In this document: piece by piece, positions 1 to 7,884 of the stretch | How the letters are laid out: each line of letters begins with the position of its first letter | How positions within the stretch are numbered: position 1 is the first letter of the stretch | DNA from: DMER64 sp964600385 | Lineage (GTDB): Bacteria; Bacteroidota; Bacteroidia; Bacteroidales; UBA932 | NCBI GenBank assembly: GCA_964600385.1 | Contig: CAZRJC010000022.1 | Span: 1-30,789 of the forward strand | Direction: 5' to 3' | Length of the DNA stretch: 30,789 nucleotides | Notes under the pieces: generated by a model | Told to the model about the DNA's origin: nothing | Database searches by the model: none | What the model saw: only the letters and a program-made list of their open reading frames with translations | Position numbers and translations under genes: made by a program

Positions 1-792
1 TCAAGTGATAACATTGGTGTGTATGTAGATGATGCAAGCGTACTGGACAATGTGTACGCACCTGCCGTCAACTCCATAGCAACTGTGACTTCAGGAAGTG
101 TCACTTCGGCCCCTAGTCCTGATATATTTATTAATCCTGATGCTACAGTATATGCCTATTATCCGGCAATAGCCGACGAAATAGTGAACCCAGACAGGAC
201 TTCCACTAAAGACATAACAGTTGATCTGTCAAATGACTTGTCAGCAACGGAACAAATCGATTACCTCTGGGCAACTCCCACAGACGTTTGCAGAACAAAC
301 TGTACAAATGTATCATTAACATTTAATCATGCATTAGCAAAGGTAGTATTCAAGGTCACACTAAAAGAAAGTTATGTTGGGGATAAAACATTAACCCAAA
401 TAAAACTTTCAACAGTCAGTTCAACTTATAAATTCAAATGTGGTAATGGAACCATGTCTATTGCCGACGGTTCGATTACCCTTCCAACTGAAGACGATGA
501 ATTAACCTGTTCAGGGACGAAGACTCTCTCTGGAACTGCCTCAGACGTGATTGCACTGGTAGCTTCCACATTGCTGGCTGAAAATACTTCGGCCACATCG
601 GAAATTACCCTGAGTATGACAATTGGCAACGTTACATATAGCACGTCACTTCCGGTAAACACCGTAGCCGAGTGGGCAGGTGGTAACTACTATATATATG
701 ACATAAGCGTGGGAAGCAAGAGCATAAGCATCTCCGAAGTAAGCGTGTCTGGCTGGATTGGAGGGGCAGAAACCGATATTACAGTAGATTAA
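1..792 (+). CDS. Fimbrillin family (Mfa-like) protein, 5' end cut by window edge
   Basis: The reading frame is open from base 1 (SSDNIGVYVDDAS...), so the start and signal peptide lie outside the window; the GTG at 19 is unlikely to be the real start. The visible 263 residues have the Mfa-like pattern: an early phrase of the type 'IGVYV', a central segment with VYAYYPA, then alternating beta-strand sequence with a LTFNHALAKVVFKV stretch, typical of Bacteroidota fimbrillin-like lipoproteins (Mfa_like_1 type). In that family the products are surface-anchored or polymerised fimbrial subunits assembled by lipoprotein export and strand exchange. The next gene starts 10 nt after the stop and has the same fold in its N-terminal half, so the two probably form one fimbrial operon. 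Family assignment is from sequence style; its place in the fimbria (stalk, anchor or tip) cannot be read from this fragment. Confidence 0.8.
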   Translation, partial: SSDNIGVYVDDASVLDNVYAPAVNSIATVTSGSVTSAPSPDIFINPDATVYAYYPAIADEIVNPDRTSTKDITVDLSNDLSATEQIDYLWATPTDVCRTNCTNVSLTFNHALAKVVFKVTLKESYVGDKTLTQIKLSTVSSTYKFKCGNGTMSIADGSITLPTEDDELTCSGTKTLSGTASDVIALVASTLLAENTSATSEITLSMTIGNVTYSTSLPVNTVAEWAGGNYYIYDISVGSKSISISEVSVSGWIGGAETDITVD

Positions 793-802
793 CCCTCGCC
801 TT

Positions 803-2626
803 ATGAACAAGAGCATCCTGACAGTCTTCCTTCTTTTACCGTTGCTATATATTTCATGTGTCCAGGATAATCCGGAAGATCTTGTTTCACCTTTACAAAT
901 AGGAAGAGTCACTGTATCTGGTATATCTGTAAAAAGTGAAAACGAGCTCATAAGTGGAGATATTGGAATTTCCCGTATGGGAAGTTACGAATACGGGGAT
1001 GCACTCTATTCCGTCCATTATACCAATAACGGAAGCGGATGGGAGGCTGCATCGGGTGTTACGCCCATATATCTTAAAAGATTCCCTGCCAAACTAAGCG
1101 CTTATTATCCCTATACGGAACCTTACAGCGATAACATTACGCTTACATCTCAGCTTTATTCACCCGAAAAAGATATATTATTTCAAAGTAACGTTTTTGC
1201 GAATCGCAGTTCCCCTGTATCTTTTACGCTAGGGCACGCCTATTCAGTCATTACTCTGAATTTCATACGGGAAGCTTCCTACACCGGAACTTGTGCCATA
1301 AGCGGTATCTCTATATGTAACGACGGTCTTAATGCTTCGGGGCAACTTCAATTATCAACCGGTAACTACAGTAATATTTCATACGGTAACATATCAGTTA
1401 ATCCTGCTGTAGCTTCCATCAAACAGGGAAATTGCGCCTGCGTGAAAATCCTTATGGTCCCGTGCTCCATATATGGTAAAGTTGATATGAAATTCACTAT
1501 AGATAACTTATATCATTCTTTTTCCCTCAATGCGTCCGATGCCGGTCTTTCTTCGCTGGAACCGGGGAAAAATTATAAAATAGATATCCATATCGGCTCT
1601 ACATCAACTGCAACTTCAACAGCCAATTGTTATATAGTTGCTCCGGGTGAAACCCTTTGCATTCCCGTAAATATTAAAGGAAATGGCGGAAATGTTGCGG
1701 CATCTGGTCTTTCCACTACCCACAAAGCTGCCTCGGTTGGAATCCTTTGGCAAACCGATGAAGGGCTCATTACCCTGGGAACATTCGACAGTTCAAGCCA
1801 GACAGTTATTATTAACACCAACACATCGGAAATAAGCGGCAATGCTGTCATTGCGGCTTACAGCGGGGAATCACAAACAGGTGATATTCTATGGAGCTGG
1901 CACATATGGGTAACCGACTATAAGCCTGAAGATCCATCGGACAATACCAAGTACAGCTATACAAACTTATATGATGTAACCAATGTATTCATGGACCGGA
2001 ACCTGGGGGCCACTTCGGCCGATCCGTATAATTACAACAACCTGGGACTCTTGTACCAATGGGGACGCAAAGATCCTTTCGTGAATACAGATATATCCAA
2101 TTTTTACTGGGACAGTCCGGTATACGGCACGCCTATTTGTTTAACCTCCGGTCAGGCCGACCTTGCAGCCTCCATTGCCAATCCAACCAACTTTTATTAT
2201 TTCTCCGGTGATTGGAATTCATCTCCGGATAATACCCTTTGGGGTGAAATATCAGAATCCCGCAGCTCAACCAAAACCATATTCGACCCCTGTCCTATCG
2301 GATGGAAAGTACCTGGTTTTTGTAACACATCTGGCATATCATCTCCATGGATAGGAATAGAGACTATCTATGGATCGGCGGTTTCCAGCGACAGGCAATT
2401 TCTAGGTACTGACTTGGGAACAGTGCTTGGTTTCTGGCCGGCTTCAGGTATGCGGAGCTGCGAGAACGGAATGTTACAGGCCGCTTTCATGCAAGGTTTT
2501 TATTGGTCTGCTTTTGCTGAATTTGAATTTGCCTTTTTCATAAATTTTGGCCAAGATTACTGGGTTTCGCAAGTCGATGCCATAGAGAGGTCGATTGGCA
2601 TGTCGGTAAGGTGCGTGCAGGAATGA
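803..2626 (+). CDS. Fimbrillin-like lipoprotein with C-terminal FISUMP-like domain (probable tip protein)
   Basis: 607 aa. The N-terminus is a lipoprotein signal (hydrophobic LTVFLLLPLLYISC, lipid-modified Cys about residue 19). Residues ~25-260 repeat the Mfa-like layout of the upstream gene, including KLSAYYPYTEPY and SFTLGHAYSVITLNF. From ~390 to the end there is a different domain with hallmark phrases of the Fibrobacter-succinogenes-type paralogous domain (FISUMP): MDRNLGATSADP, LYQWGRKDPF, FDPCPIGWKVPG, GFYWSA and a terminal SVRCVQE. In Bacteroidota this fimbrillin + FISUMP pairing usually marks large accessory or tip subunits, with the C-terminal domain as presumed adhesin (family knowledge plus inference). 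It begins 10 nt after the upstream stop. It converges with the minus-strand gene ending at 2639, leaving 12 nt and no visible intrinsic terminator. Confidence 0.85.
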   Translation: MNKSILTVFLLLPLLYISCVQDNPEDLVSPLQIGRVTVSGISVKSENELISGDIGISRMGSYEYGDALYSVHYTNNGSGWEAASGVTPIYLKRFPAKLSAYYPYTEPYSDNITLTSQLYSPEKDILFQSNVFANRSSPVSFTLGHAYSVITLNFIREASYTGTCAISGISICNDGLNASGQLQLSTGNYSNISYGNISVNPAVASIKQGNCACVKILMVPCSIYGKVDMKFTIDNLYHSFSLNASDAGLSSLEPGKNYKIDIHIGSTSTATSTANCYIVAPGETLCIPVNIKGNGGNVAASGLSTTHKAASVGILWQTDEGLITLGTFDSSSQTVIINTNTSEISGNAVIAAYSGESQTGDILWSWHIWVTDYKPEDPSDNTKYSYTNLYDVTNVFMDRNLGATSADPYNYNNLGLLYQWGRKDPFVNTDISNFYWDSPVYGTPICLTSGQADLAASIANPTNFYYFSGDWNSSPDNTLWGEISESRSSTKTIFDPCPIGWKVPGFCNTSGISSPWIGIETIYGSAVSSDRQFLGTDLGTVLGFWPASGMRSCENGMLQAAFMQGFYWSAFAEFEFAFFINFGQDYWVSQVDAIERSIGMSVRCVQE

Positions 2627-2638
2627 CGGAGGGCAGGA

Positions 2639-3748
2639 TCAATTGTATTTATAGCCCGCCTTACGCATCTGGTCGTGTGAAGTGAAGGGGTACGGGGGTT
2701 TCAGGTACTCGTTCAGGAACATGTAGGCATTGAAACGTATTTCCGAGGCTTCCCGGGAATCGATTCTTTCAAAGAGATGGGCACCGGGTAGCGAGTCGTA
2801 CACCTTGTACCTGAAATCCTTTTTGTAGAAGGTCAGCGAATCTATCATGCGTTGCACTTCCAGCCAGCTTACATCGTCGTCGTTGCGACAGGTGGTAATC
2901 ATGAGCGGACGTTCCAGCAACCGGGCATAGGTGACCGGCGAACGCTTGGCGTATTCCTCCGGATCCTGGGCAGGCGACTTGCCCACATGATAATCGGGCG
3001 TAAAGTATTCTGTATAGGAAGGATCCTGGTATTCAAGACGGTACGTTACATCGCTCACCGGCACTCCGGCATAACCGCACGCATAGGCCTCGGGATGCTG
3101 CAGGAGATTCATTAAGGTAATCATGCCACCGTGGCTCCACCCCATCAGACCTACACGGGTAGTGTCCACCATCCGGTAATTCTCCGTCATATAGCGGCAA
3201 CTGGTAAGCACGTCCTCGTTCTCGAGACCTCCGTAATCAATGGCCTCGTAAATAAACCGGCCGTACCCGGTGCTGCCCCGGTAATCGGGCGCCACCACAA
3301 TGTATCCCTGTGAAACCAACTCACGGATAATATGTACATTAACGAGCGACATATCGGCATGGATACCTCCATGCGGAAAAACAATCAACGGATACTTTCC
3401 GTTTTCATCCAGATTGAGAGGAATAAAGACATAACTGAAAAATATCAGGCCGTTATTCATAAATTCATCTATAAAAGGCACGCCTGTCTTTTTCTGCTGA
3501 AAAGCAGACAGCGGCTGGCCTGCCAGCCTCACCTTATCTATGTATGCAATATCACCCACCCGTTCATACCAGGTGACATCATCAATCTTTTTGATGAGTA
3601 CGTCAAAGGCATGTCCCTGATTGCGCACCATTTCGCTGAGATAAGCTATCTCATTTTCCATGATCTTCCTGTGAGATCTTCCGCATCCGCCTGCAAAGAA
3701 AATCCCGAAAACCAACAAACAAACAATAAAGCTGAATTTCCTGCTCAT
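2639..3748 (-). CDS. Lipoprotein S9-type peptidase / alpha-beta hydrolase
   Basis: 369 aa. A lipobox (FFAGGC, Cys22) predicts attachment to the outer or inner membrane. The catalytic core is prolyl-oligopeptidase-like: an oxyanion-type HGG at 126-128, VVAPDYRGSTGYG at 151-163, nucleophile elbow GWSHGG with Ser205, probable Asp290 in CRNDDDV, and His324 in PGAHLF. The Ser-Asp-His order and spacing fit the S9 catalytic domain. The beta-propeller usual in full-length S9 peptidases is absent, replaced by ~100 N-terminal residues, so it may be a peptidase, dipeptidyl hydrolase or esterase acting on small exported substrates. A TAnnTTTG-type box lies 24 nt upstream, overlapping the end of the next gene, suggesting its own promoter. 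The substrate cannot be told from sequence. Confidence 0.82.
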   Translation of the reverse strand: MSRKFSFIVCLLVFGIFFAGGCGRSHRKIMENEIAYLSEMVRNQGHAFDVLIKKIDDVTWYERVGDIAYIDKVRLAGQPLSAFQQKKTGVPFIDEFMNNGLIFFSYVFIPLNLDENGKYPLIVFPHGGIHADMSLVNVHIIRELVSQGYIVVAPDYRGSTGYGRFIYEAIDYGGLENEDVLTSCRYMTENYRMVDTTRVGLMGWSHGGMITLMNLLQHPEAYACGYAGVPVSDVTYRLEYQDPSYTEYFTPDYHVGKSPAQDPEEYAKRSPVTYARLLERPLMITTCRNDDDVSWLEVQRMIDSLTFYKKDFRYKVYDSLPGAHLFERIDSREASEIRFNAYMFLNEYLKPPYPFTSHDQMRKAGYKYN

Positions 3749-3771
3749 ATATCTGATTTTTGAATCAATGT

Positions 3772-3779
3772 CAAAGGTA
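3772..3779 (-). promoter_or_regulatory. Possible Bacteroidota -7 box (TACCTTTG) for the S9-type gene
   Basis: TACCTTTG on the minus strand matches TAnnTTTG and ends 24 nt before the ATG at 3748. No good -33 TTTG is seen at the expected distance, so this is tentative. It directly abuts the stop codon of the upstream MG2 gene. Confidence 0.35.
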
Positions 3780-5426
3780 CTAAAAGCTCTGTCCGGATAT
3801 TTCGTTCACTACAAATTGGGCGACTCCGGTACATATTTTCCCTGAAGTAGTTATACCTTCTACAAACACTTTATAATAGGCCAGGTTATCACTTGTAAAG
3901 AAGGAGACCGAAGCCGCATTACCGCTGATAACCAGAAAAGGATTCCAGTACAATGTCTGCCTATCCTTTGGGCCCTTTGCGACTTGATCCTGATACTGAT
4001 CCTGATACTGATTCGGGTCCTGATTAATAAACTCATAATTTATATCGAGCCCGTCTTTCTCTTTAACATAATTCCACATATAATTGCGCCATCCGTTGGT
4101 TAACATAAGCAGATCGAGTTTTCCGGCAGAAGAAACACTATCGTCTATAAAATAGAGCGCCGGAGTTTGGACCTGGCCTCTCAATTCCGAATCCAGCAAA
4201 AGATACGTCCTGATATCCTGCAAATTACCATTATTACCGGTCATTTTATCTTCAACAACGGCTATGGAAACACGTGCCCACTCATCCTTATCCATTCCCG
4301 GAATGCTCAATTTCATATTCACCTGCTCCCCGGTTTTGAACGTATTTTTATCCATGTCTATTTGAACACCGCATTCCGGACCGTGTTTACCGATAAAGAC
4401 CAAACGCTCCGAAACAGGTTCATTTTGATGATTTAGCAGAACAAAACGGTTAATTCCCGCGCCGAGGTATTCTGTGGAAATGGATACCGGACGGTCCAGG
4501 TTTTCTTTTTCTATTTTAACATGATTCAGCCCTGCCCCCCTGTGAAACACAGCAATAAAATAATCATTCAGGAGAAGATCGTCGGAACGGGATATACAAA
4601 AGGTAACAGCGTCTTCGGTATTTTTTACCAGTGTCAGCTCTACTCCCTGACGGAGAACACCCGGCATCATAATATGAGCCTTTTTATATCCGTGTGCTTC
4701 CACACTGTACTTCTCCCATAATCTGGGTGTATACTCAAAACAGCCGGTGCCTTTAAATACTGTTTTAACAGGAATCGAATCGCCGAACGAATTCACAAAT
4801 GTTCCTTCCATATCCATTGGGCGTCCCTTTTGATCGTGCGCAACAAATGCAATTTTGTTGCTCTTCCCGTTGAGTAAGAAACCGCCTTCGGGGTAAAAAT
4901 CGATATAAACCTCGGTCTTCTTTTTTACCTCGGCGTTCTCACCAGCGTTCTCACCAGTTCTCTCCCCAGCGTTCTCACCAGTGCTCTCCCCCACGCTCTG
5001 TCGTGCGAAATCTATCCGGACGGTTTTCTGGAAAAAAGCATCGTCGCCTAACGGTTTCAGATGATCTGTATACGCTCTTAGGACATAATTCCCGGGTGTT
5101 ATCCGGCTATTGTCAAGCACCAGATAACCGGAACATATCCCGTCTTCCAGGTAAAACGTTTTCTCCTCGATTACCTCACCCCAGGAATCTATCAGCCCAA
5201 AATATAAATTACAATTTTCTGCAAGAGGTTTATGACTGTCCCCTAACACCAGATAGGGAGAAAACCAGAGCGTATCGCCTGCAAAATAATATTCCCTGTC
5301 TGTATGCAAATAAAGTTTCCTGAATACGGGAGATTCCTGACCCGGGAAAAAAGTTTCTGCCAGTTGGGCATACGAGCAAATAACAAGAAATGCCGTAATA
5401 GAAAGTAAAATAAATTTCTTTACCAT
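3780..5426 (-). CDS. Secreted MG2 (macroglobulin-like) domain protein
   Basis: 548 aa starting at the ATG at 5426, chosen because it opens a clear signal peptide (MVKKFILLSITAFLVICSYA); the frame stays open further upstream but that extension has no signal-like sequence. Residues ~38-121 carry the MG2-type pattern of Bacteroidota exported proteins (LYLHTDREYYFAGDTLWF ... PGNYVLRAYTDHLK). The middle is beta-rich. LTNGWRNYMW and a C-terminal SFFTSDNLAYYKVFVEGI block resemble the ends of this family, which usually has a longer region with a carboxypeptidase-regulatory or TonB-plug-like part; here that part looks short or missing. Two low-complexity insertions are present: GExx repeats at 146-165 and QDQY repeats near 470-482, both encoded by 12-bp tandem repeats. 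Function is unknown; an envelope role is inferred from the signal peptide and MG2 fold. Confidence 0.75.
   Translation of the reverse strand: MVKKFILLSITAFLVICSYAQLAETFFPGQESPVFRKLYLHTDREYYFAGDTLWFSPYLVLGDSHKPLAENCNLYFGLIDSWGEVIEEKTFYLEDGICSGYLVLDNSRITPGNYVLRAYTDHLKPLGDDAFFQKTVRIDFARQSVGESTGENAGERTGENAGENAEVKKKTEVYIDFYPEGGFLLNGKSNKIAFVAHDQKGRPMDMEGTFVNSFGDSIPVKTVFKGTGCFEYTPRLWEKYSVEAHGYKKAHIMMPGVLRQGVELTLVKNTEDAVTFCISRSDDLLLNDYFIAVFHRGAGLNHVKIEKENLDRPVSISTEYLGAGINRFVLLNHQNEPVSERLVFIGKHGPECGVQIDMDKNTFKTGEQVNMKLSIPGMDKDEWARVSIAVVEDKMTGNNGNLQDIRTYLLLDSELRGQVQTPALYFIDDSVSSAGKLDLLMLTNGWRNYMWNYVKEKDGLDINYEFINQDPNQYQDQYQDQVAKGPKDRQTLYWNPFLVISGNAASVSFFTSDNLAYYKVFVEGITTSGKICTGVAQFVVNEISGQSF
3985..4020. 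repeat. 12-bp in-frame tandem repeat in the MG2 gene (QDQY units)
   Basis: Two exact copies of tgatcctgatac (3985-3996, 3997-4008) and a diverged third encode Q/D/Y-rich sequence close to the C-terminus of the MG2 protein. Confidence 0.85.
4933..4992. repeat. Five 12-bp in-frame tandem repeats in the MG2 gene (GExx units)
   Basis: Units at 4933, 4945, 4957, 4969 and 4981. Three are exactly gcgttctcacca and two are variants. They encode GEST-GENA-GERT-GENA-GENA between the MG2 domain and the next beta-rich part. Confidence 0.92.
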
Positions 5427-5498
5427 TATTGTATGAATGAAGTATGATACGGAATGGGAGCCGGGGCAGATGAGAACCTGTTTGGTAACTGTGTTGCG

Positions 5499-5506
5499 TA
5501 AAGATA
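5499..5506 (-). promoter_or_regulatory. Possible -7 box (TATCTTTA) upstream of the MG2 gene
   Basis: TATCTTTA on the minus strand, 72 nt before the ATG at 5426. The same octamer precedes the serine hydrolase (25232-25239) and the second Cys-rich gene (28253-28260), and TATCTTTG precedes the HTH/pentapeptide gene. This recurrence is the main support. Confidence 0.35.
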
Positions 5507-5560
5507 CAAAAAAAGGAGTGGCAACAGGGTGGAAAAACCGGAGTACCATCTCACACCTAC

Positions 5561-5687
5561 CCGGTAAAGAACTTCAAACAAGCTATTCAGTATGGGAAAC
5601 GCCTCCCGGTTGCTGACGCAATCGGGTCCTTCCCTCCGCGGGCGCGAGGTTTCCCTTAGCTGAATAGCTTGTGGAGTTCTTTTCCGG
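5561..5687 (+). repeat. Palindromic multi-hairpin element P, copy 1
   Basis: About 127 bp. Outer arms: ccggtaaagaactt against agttcttttccgg, then caagctattcag (5579-5590) against ctgaatagcttg (5660-5671), then gggaaac against gtttccc. Inside are two smaller hairpins, one around cccggttgc / gcaatcggg and one around cctccgcgggcgcgagg. Close copies occur at 9468-9593 and 24816-24939, and an inverted one at 6389-6516. No protein is encoded; short ORFs through it are by-products of its GC-rich arms. Confidence 0.93.
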
Positions 5688-5735
5688 GTTAGAGAAAACA
5701 CGCACTGTTTCCTACCCCCTTCTGAAATAAACGGT

Positions 5736-5834
5736 GGGAGGTGGTAAGTAGGTCGAAAAGCCTAAACGTTTATAACGGTCATAAAAACAGTTAGATATGT
5801 CATTATGTGGCCAACCTGCTACTTACCACCTCCC
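5736..5834. repeat. Hairpin repeat T, copy 1 (perfect 16-bp inverted repeat)
   Basis: gggaggtggtaagtag (5736-5751) is the exact reverse complement of 5819-5834, with a 67-bp AT-rich spacer. A second diverged copy follows directly (5867-5963). This looks like another REP-doublet-type family unrelated to the RAYT-linked one. Confidence 0.88.
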
Positions 5835-5866
5835 CCTCAAAATGCTCAAAAACCGCGAAAACGGCC

Positions 5867-5963
5867 GGAGGTGATAAGTGATAAAAATAAAGTAATAGCC
5901 CGTAATATCTACATAGCCTGAGCTTTACAGGTATTCATCACATGACCGTTACTTACCACCTCC
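5867..5963. repeat. Hairpin repeat T, copy 2 (imperfect inverted repeat)
   Basis: ggaggtgataagtga (5867-5881) pairs with 5949-5963 at 13 of 15 positions. Arm sequence and spacing (~70 bp) match copy 1, but the spacer is different. Confidence 0.82.
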
Positions 5964-5983
5964 CCCGAGGTTGGATCCAGAAA

Positions 5984-6184
5984 GAGCGGTGCTGCGGAGC
6001 AGCGCCTGATTTAAGCGCCAAATGACTTTGGCGCACCGCCTTTCACTTGATTTCACTGCCTTTTAATACCTACGAGCGGTATTTTTAGTATCAAAGTTGA
6101 TTAACGCCCGGACTTCTGCTTCCCACTAGACACAGAGAGCTTATTCCCATACATCGGTACACATTAGGGGCTGTTTTTGTTCAC
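5984..6184 (+). repeat. Dispersed ~200-bp element S, copy 1
   Basis: Homologous over its full length to 9619-9818 (roughly three quarters of positions by eye), from gagcggtgctgcg to ctgtttttgttcac. Its left third folds as an outer stem gcggtgc / gcaccgc around two hairpins (gctgc-gga-gcagc and gcgccaaa-tgac-tttggcgc). No reading frame is shared by both copies. Both S copies lie just right of a P copy, so P+S may once have been one composite. Confidence 0.88.
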
Positions 6185-6214
6185 GGACAAAGCTTTTCTT
6201 CAGAGAATTCACCT

Positions 6215-6327
6215 GGCAAACTCGAAGTGCCGCGCAAGAGAGATTTTGGGATTTTCAATTGCTTGATATTCTTGTGTTTATTTTTCGCAAATTTGACCCT
6301 GCGCGGTAATTCGAGTTTGCCTGCGCA
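6215..6327 (+). repeat. REP doublet (REPIN-like) copy 1
   Basis: Left arm ggcaaactcgaagtgccgcg..., right arm gcgcggtaattcgagtttgc followed by ctgcgca. The arms are inverted copies of each other about 113 bp apart, and the spacer begins gagattttgggattttcaa. It belongs to the same subfamily as the copies at 21831 and 22517 (right arm with ggtaattcgag), distinct from the pair flanking the transposase (ggcaaatcgag). Confidence 0.9.
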
Positions 6328-6388
6328 AAACTTCTTAAAAATCCGGGCTTGCCTCCGAAAATCAACCTTTTTTCCTTTTCCACACAAG

Positions 6389-6516
6389 AGAAGAACATCA
6401 CAAGATATTTAGAAAAAGGGAAACCTCGCGCCCGCGGAGGGAAGGACCCATTGGCACAGCCAATGGGAGGCGTTTTCCTTTCTGAATATCTTGTGGAAGT
6501 TCAAGATCTTTTCCGG
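6389..6516 (-). repeat. Palindromic multi-hairpin element P, copy 2 (inverted orientation)
   Basis: Reverse-oriented copy: agaagaacatcacaagatat ... gggaaacctcgcgcccgcgg ... ctgaatatcttgtgg ... ttttccgg. The arms use gatattt / aaatatc-type variants instead of gctattc. It lies 62 bp right of a REP doublet. Confidence 0.88.
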
Positions 6517-6681
6517 GAGCACTCGAAAGTCAACTTATTTCAGGGAAAATCACCGGGTAAAAAATGTGCCTGCACAACTACTTGCCTCGGCAAAAAGTGC
6601 ATCCACAACCAGGCGGCGGTGCCAAGTGAACTTGGGCAAGCATGTGTATAAAGTTGTATATTAGTACCAAAATCAATTAAG

Positions 6682-6885
6682 ATGAGAACAAAAAAATTGC
6701 CTCTGACTACTATGCTGATTCTCCTGGGGCCAGCAGGAGCATACATCGGATTCTATAATAACATTTCGTGTAAGCCTTCCCAGGCAGGCTTCTGGATTAT
6801 TATTGCCCTTGGAATGGCCATTGGTGTATCTGTCACTCTTATTGCCCAAAGCATCAGGACTAAAAGAAATAACGGTCAGGACTAA
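6682..6885 (+). CDS. Small two-segment membrane protein, unknown function
   Basis: 67 aa, ATG start. Two hydrophobic segments (TTMLILLGPAGAYIGFY at ~9-25 and FWIIIALGMAIGVSVTLIA at ~37-55) are joined by a short loop, with a basic, polar C-terminus (QSIRTKRNNGQD), so both ends are probably cytoplasmic. No family is recognised. It lies just after the 5.4-6.65 kb repeat island and 71 nt before the next membrane-protein operon, in the same direction, but with a promoter-like box between them. The ORF is short; support comes from the coherent membrane topology and from a gene-free neighbourhood that leaves no competing frame. Confidence 0.55.
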   Translation: MRTKKLPLTTMLILLGPAGAYIGFYNNISCKPSQAGFWIIIALGMAIGVSVTLIAQSIRTKRNNGQD

Positions 6886-6924
6886 AAGTTGCAAAAATAT
6901 TATTGTAAATCTGATTTTTATATT

Positions 6925-6932
6925 TAAGTTTG
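6925..6932 (+). promoter_or_regulatory. Possible -7 box (TAAGTTTG) for the 6957-8523 operon
   Basis: TAAGTTTG matches TAnnTTTG and lies 24 nt before the ATG at 6957, within an AT-rich stretch. No -33 TTTG at good spacing. Confidence 0.35.
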
Positions 6933-6956
6933 CATTACAAACTTGTTTTATATATT

Positions 6957-7583
6957 ATGAACACATCCGAGCCTGAAGAAGACTATGCAAATGGAGATCA
7001 ATCTCTTAAAGTAATTAAAGAGATGATTGCAGTATCGAGGAACAAACTCAACAAAGACGGCATTTTATTCATCGTTTGGGGCTGGGCGGCATGTCTGGGT
7101 TCTTTGAAAGGATACATAACCAGAAGCATTCCCATGACCTACGATATGACTACGTTCATGAATTATGCGGGTATTGTCGTATTCGTGGGCGTGCTTCTTT
7201 TTACATTGTATTATTTATGGAAGGACAGTAAAAAAGTGCAGACTTATATTGGCATCTCGTTACGATACGTATGGATCTCACTTGTTTTGTCCATGATGCT
7301 GGTCAATCTCATCCAGGCAAACGTTCTTCACAGCATCAACTTTGAGCTGCAGCATCCGCTGTTCATGGTGCTGATGGCCTTTGCCGTTACAGTCACGGGG
7401 GGTATCCTGCGTCACCGCCTGATCATCTTCGGAGGCTTCGTCTTTGGCGCACTGGCACTGACCGCCTCCTACCTCGGCCTGAAGGAACAACTGCTTGTGG
7501 AATCGGTCGCCTGGGCCGTTGCGTTTGTTGTTCCGGGCCATATTCTTTTTGCCAAAAGAAAAAAAGTGACCAAAAATGTTTAA
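6957..7583 (+). CDS. Multi-spanning membrane protein in a regulator-linked operon
   Basis: 208 aa from the ATG at 6957. The frame is open upstream to a TTG, but the ATG follows a promoter-like box and starts a polar N-terminus (MNTSEPEEDYANGDQSLKV). After ~40 soluble residues come about five hydrophobic segments: GILFIVWGWAACLGSL, MNYAGIVVFVGVLLFTLYYL, YVWISLVLSMMLVNLI, LFMVLMAFAVTVTGGIL and the pair IIFGGFVFGALALTASYLGL / SVAWAVAFVVPGHILF. The C-terminus is basic (AKRKKVTKNV). Its last 8 nt overlap the start of the winged-helix regulator, so the two are translationally coupled. Similar membrane-protein/regulator pairs are common in Bacteroidota; the membrane partner has no assigned function. 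A role as sensor or target of the regulator is inference. Confidence 0.75.
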   Translation: MNTSEPEEDYANGDQSLKVIKEMIAVSRNKLNKDGILFIVWGWAACLGSLKGYITRSIPMTYDMTTFMNYAGIVVFVGVLLFTLYYLWKDSKKVQTYIGISLRYVWISLVLSMMLVNLIQANVLHSINFELQHPLFMVLMAFAVTVTGGILRHRLIIFGGFVFGALALTASYLGLKEQLLVESVAWAVAFVVPGHILFAKRKKVTKNV

Positions 7584-7878
7584 AGAGCTCGATCCGCTGC
7601 TGCACTCACAGGTAAGACTCGCCATCATGTCCATCCTCATTGGGGTGAAAAATGCCGAGTTTGCTTATCTGCTGGAGCATATCAACACGACCAAGGGCAA
7701 TCTCAGCTTTCAGATCACCAAGCTCAAGGAGGCCGGATACCTGGAAGTGAACAAATCCTTCAGGGGAAATTATCCTTTGACCACCTGCCGGATATCGGAT
7801 AAGGGCATTGATGCTTACGAGGAGTACGTAAATGCTATTGACGAGTATTTCAAACAATATAAAAAGAACGAAAACTGA
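7576..7878 (+). CDS. Winged-helix transcriptional regulator (MarR/HTH_34-like)
   Basis: 100 aa. The sequence LDPLLHSQVRLAIMSILIGVKNAEFAYLLEHINTTKGNLSFQITKLKEAGYLEVNKSF...TTCRISDKGIDAYEEYVNAI is the classic short winged-helix layout: helix 1, the helix-turn-helix around TTKGNLSFQITKLKEAGY (residues ~39-56), a wing, then a C-terminal dimerisation helix. This size and pattern fit the HTH_34 / PadR-MarR-like group of single-domain regulators. The ATG at 7576 overlaps the end of the membrane-protein gene by 8 nt, and its stop is 6 nt before the lipoprotein gene, giving a three-gene operon. Autoregulation of the operon is likely by analogy, but no operator was identified. Confidence 0.85.
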   Translation: MFKELDPLLHSQVRLAIMSILIGVKNAEFAYLLEHINTTKGNLSFQITKLKEAGYLEVNKSFRGNYPLTTCRISDKGIDAYEEYVNAIDEYFKQYKKNEN

Positions 7879-7884
7879 CTACTT

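Noticed and set aside
2600..2660. Intrinsic terminator between the convergent fimbrillin and S9-type genes
   Set aside because: No stable hairpin followed by a T-run on either strand.
5426..5701. ORFs through P elements (also at 9435-9681) sharing a peptide like QLRETSRPRREGP
   Set aside because: The similarity comes from the palindromic repeat itself; the frames differ outside it and no start signal is present.
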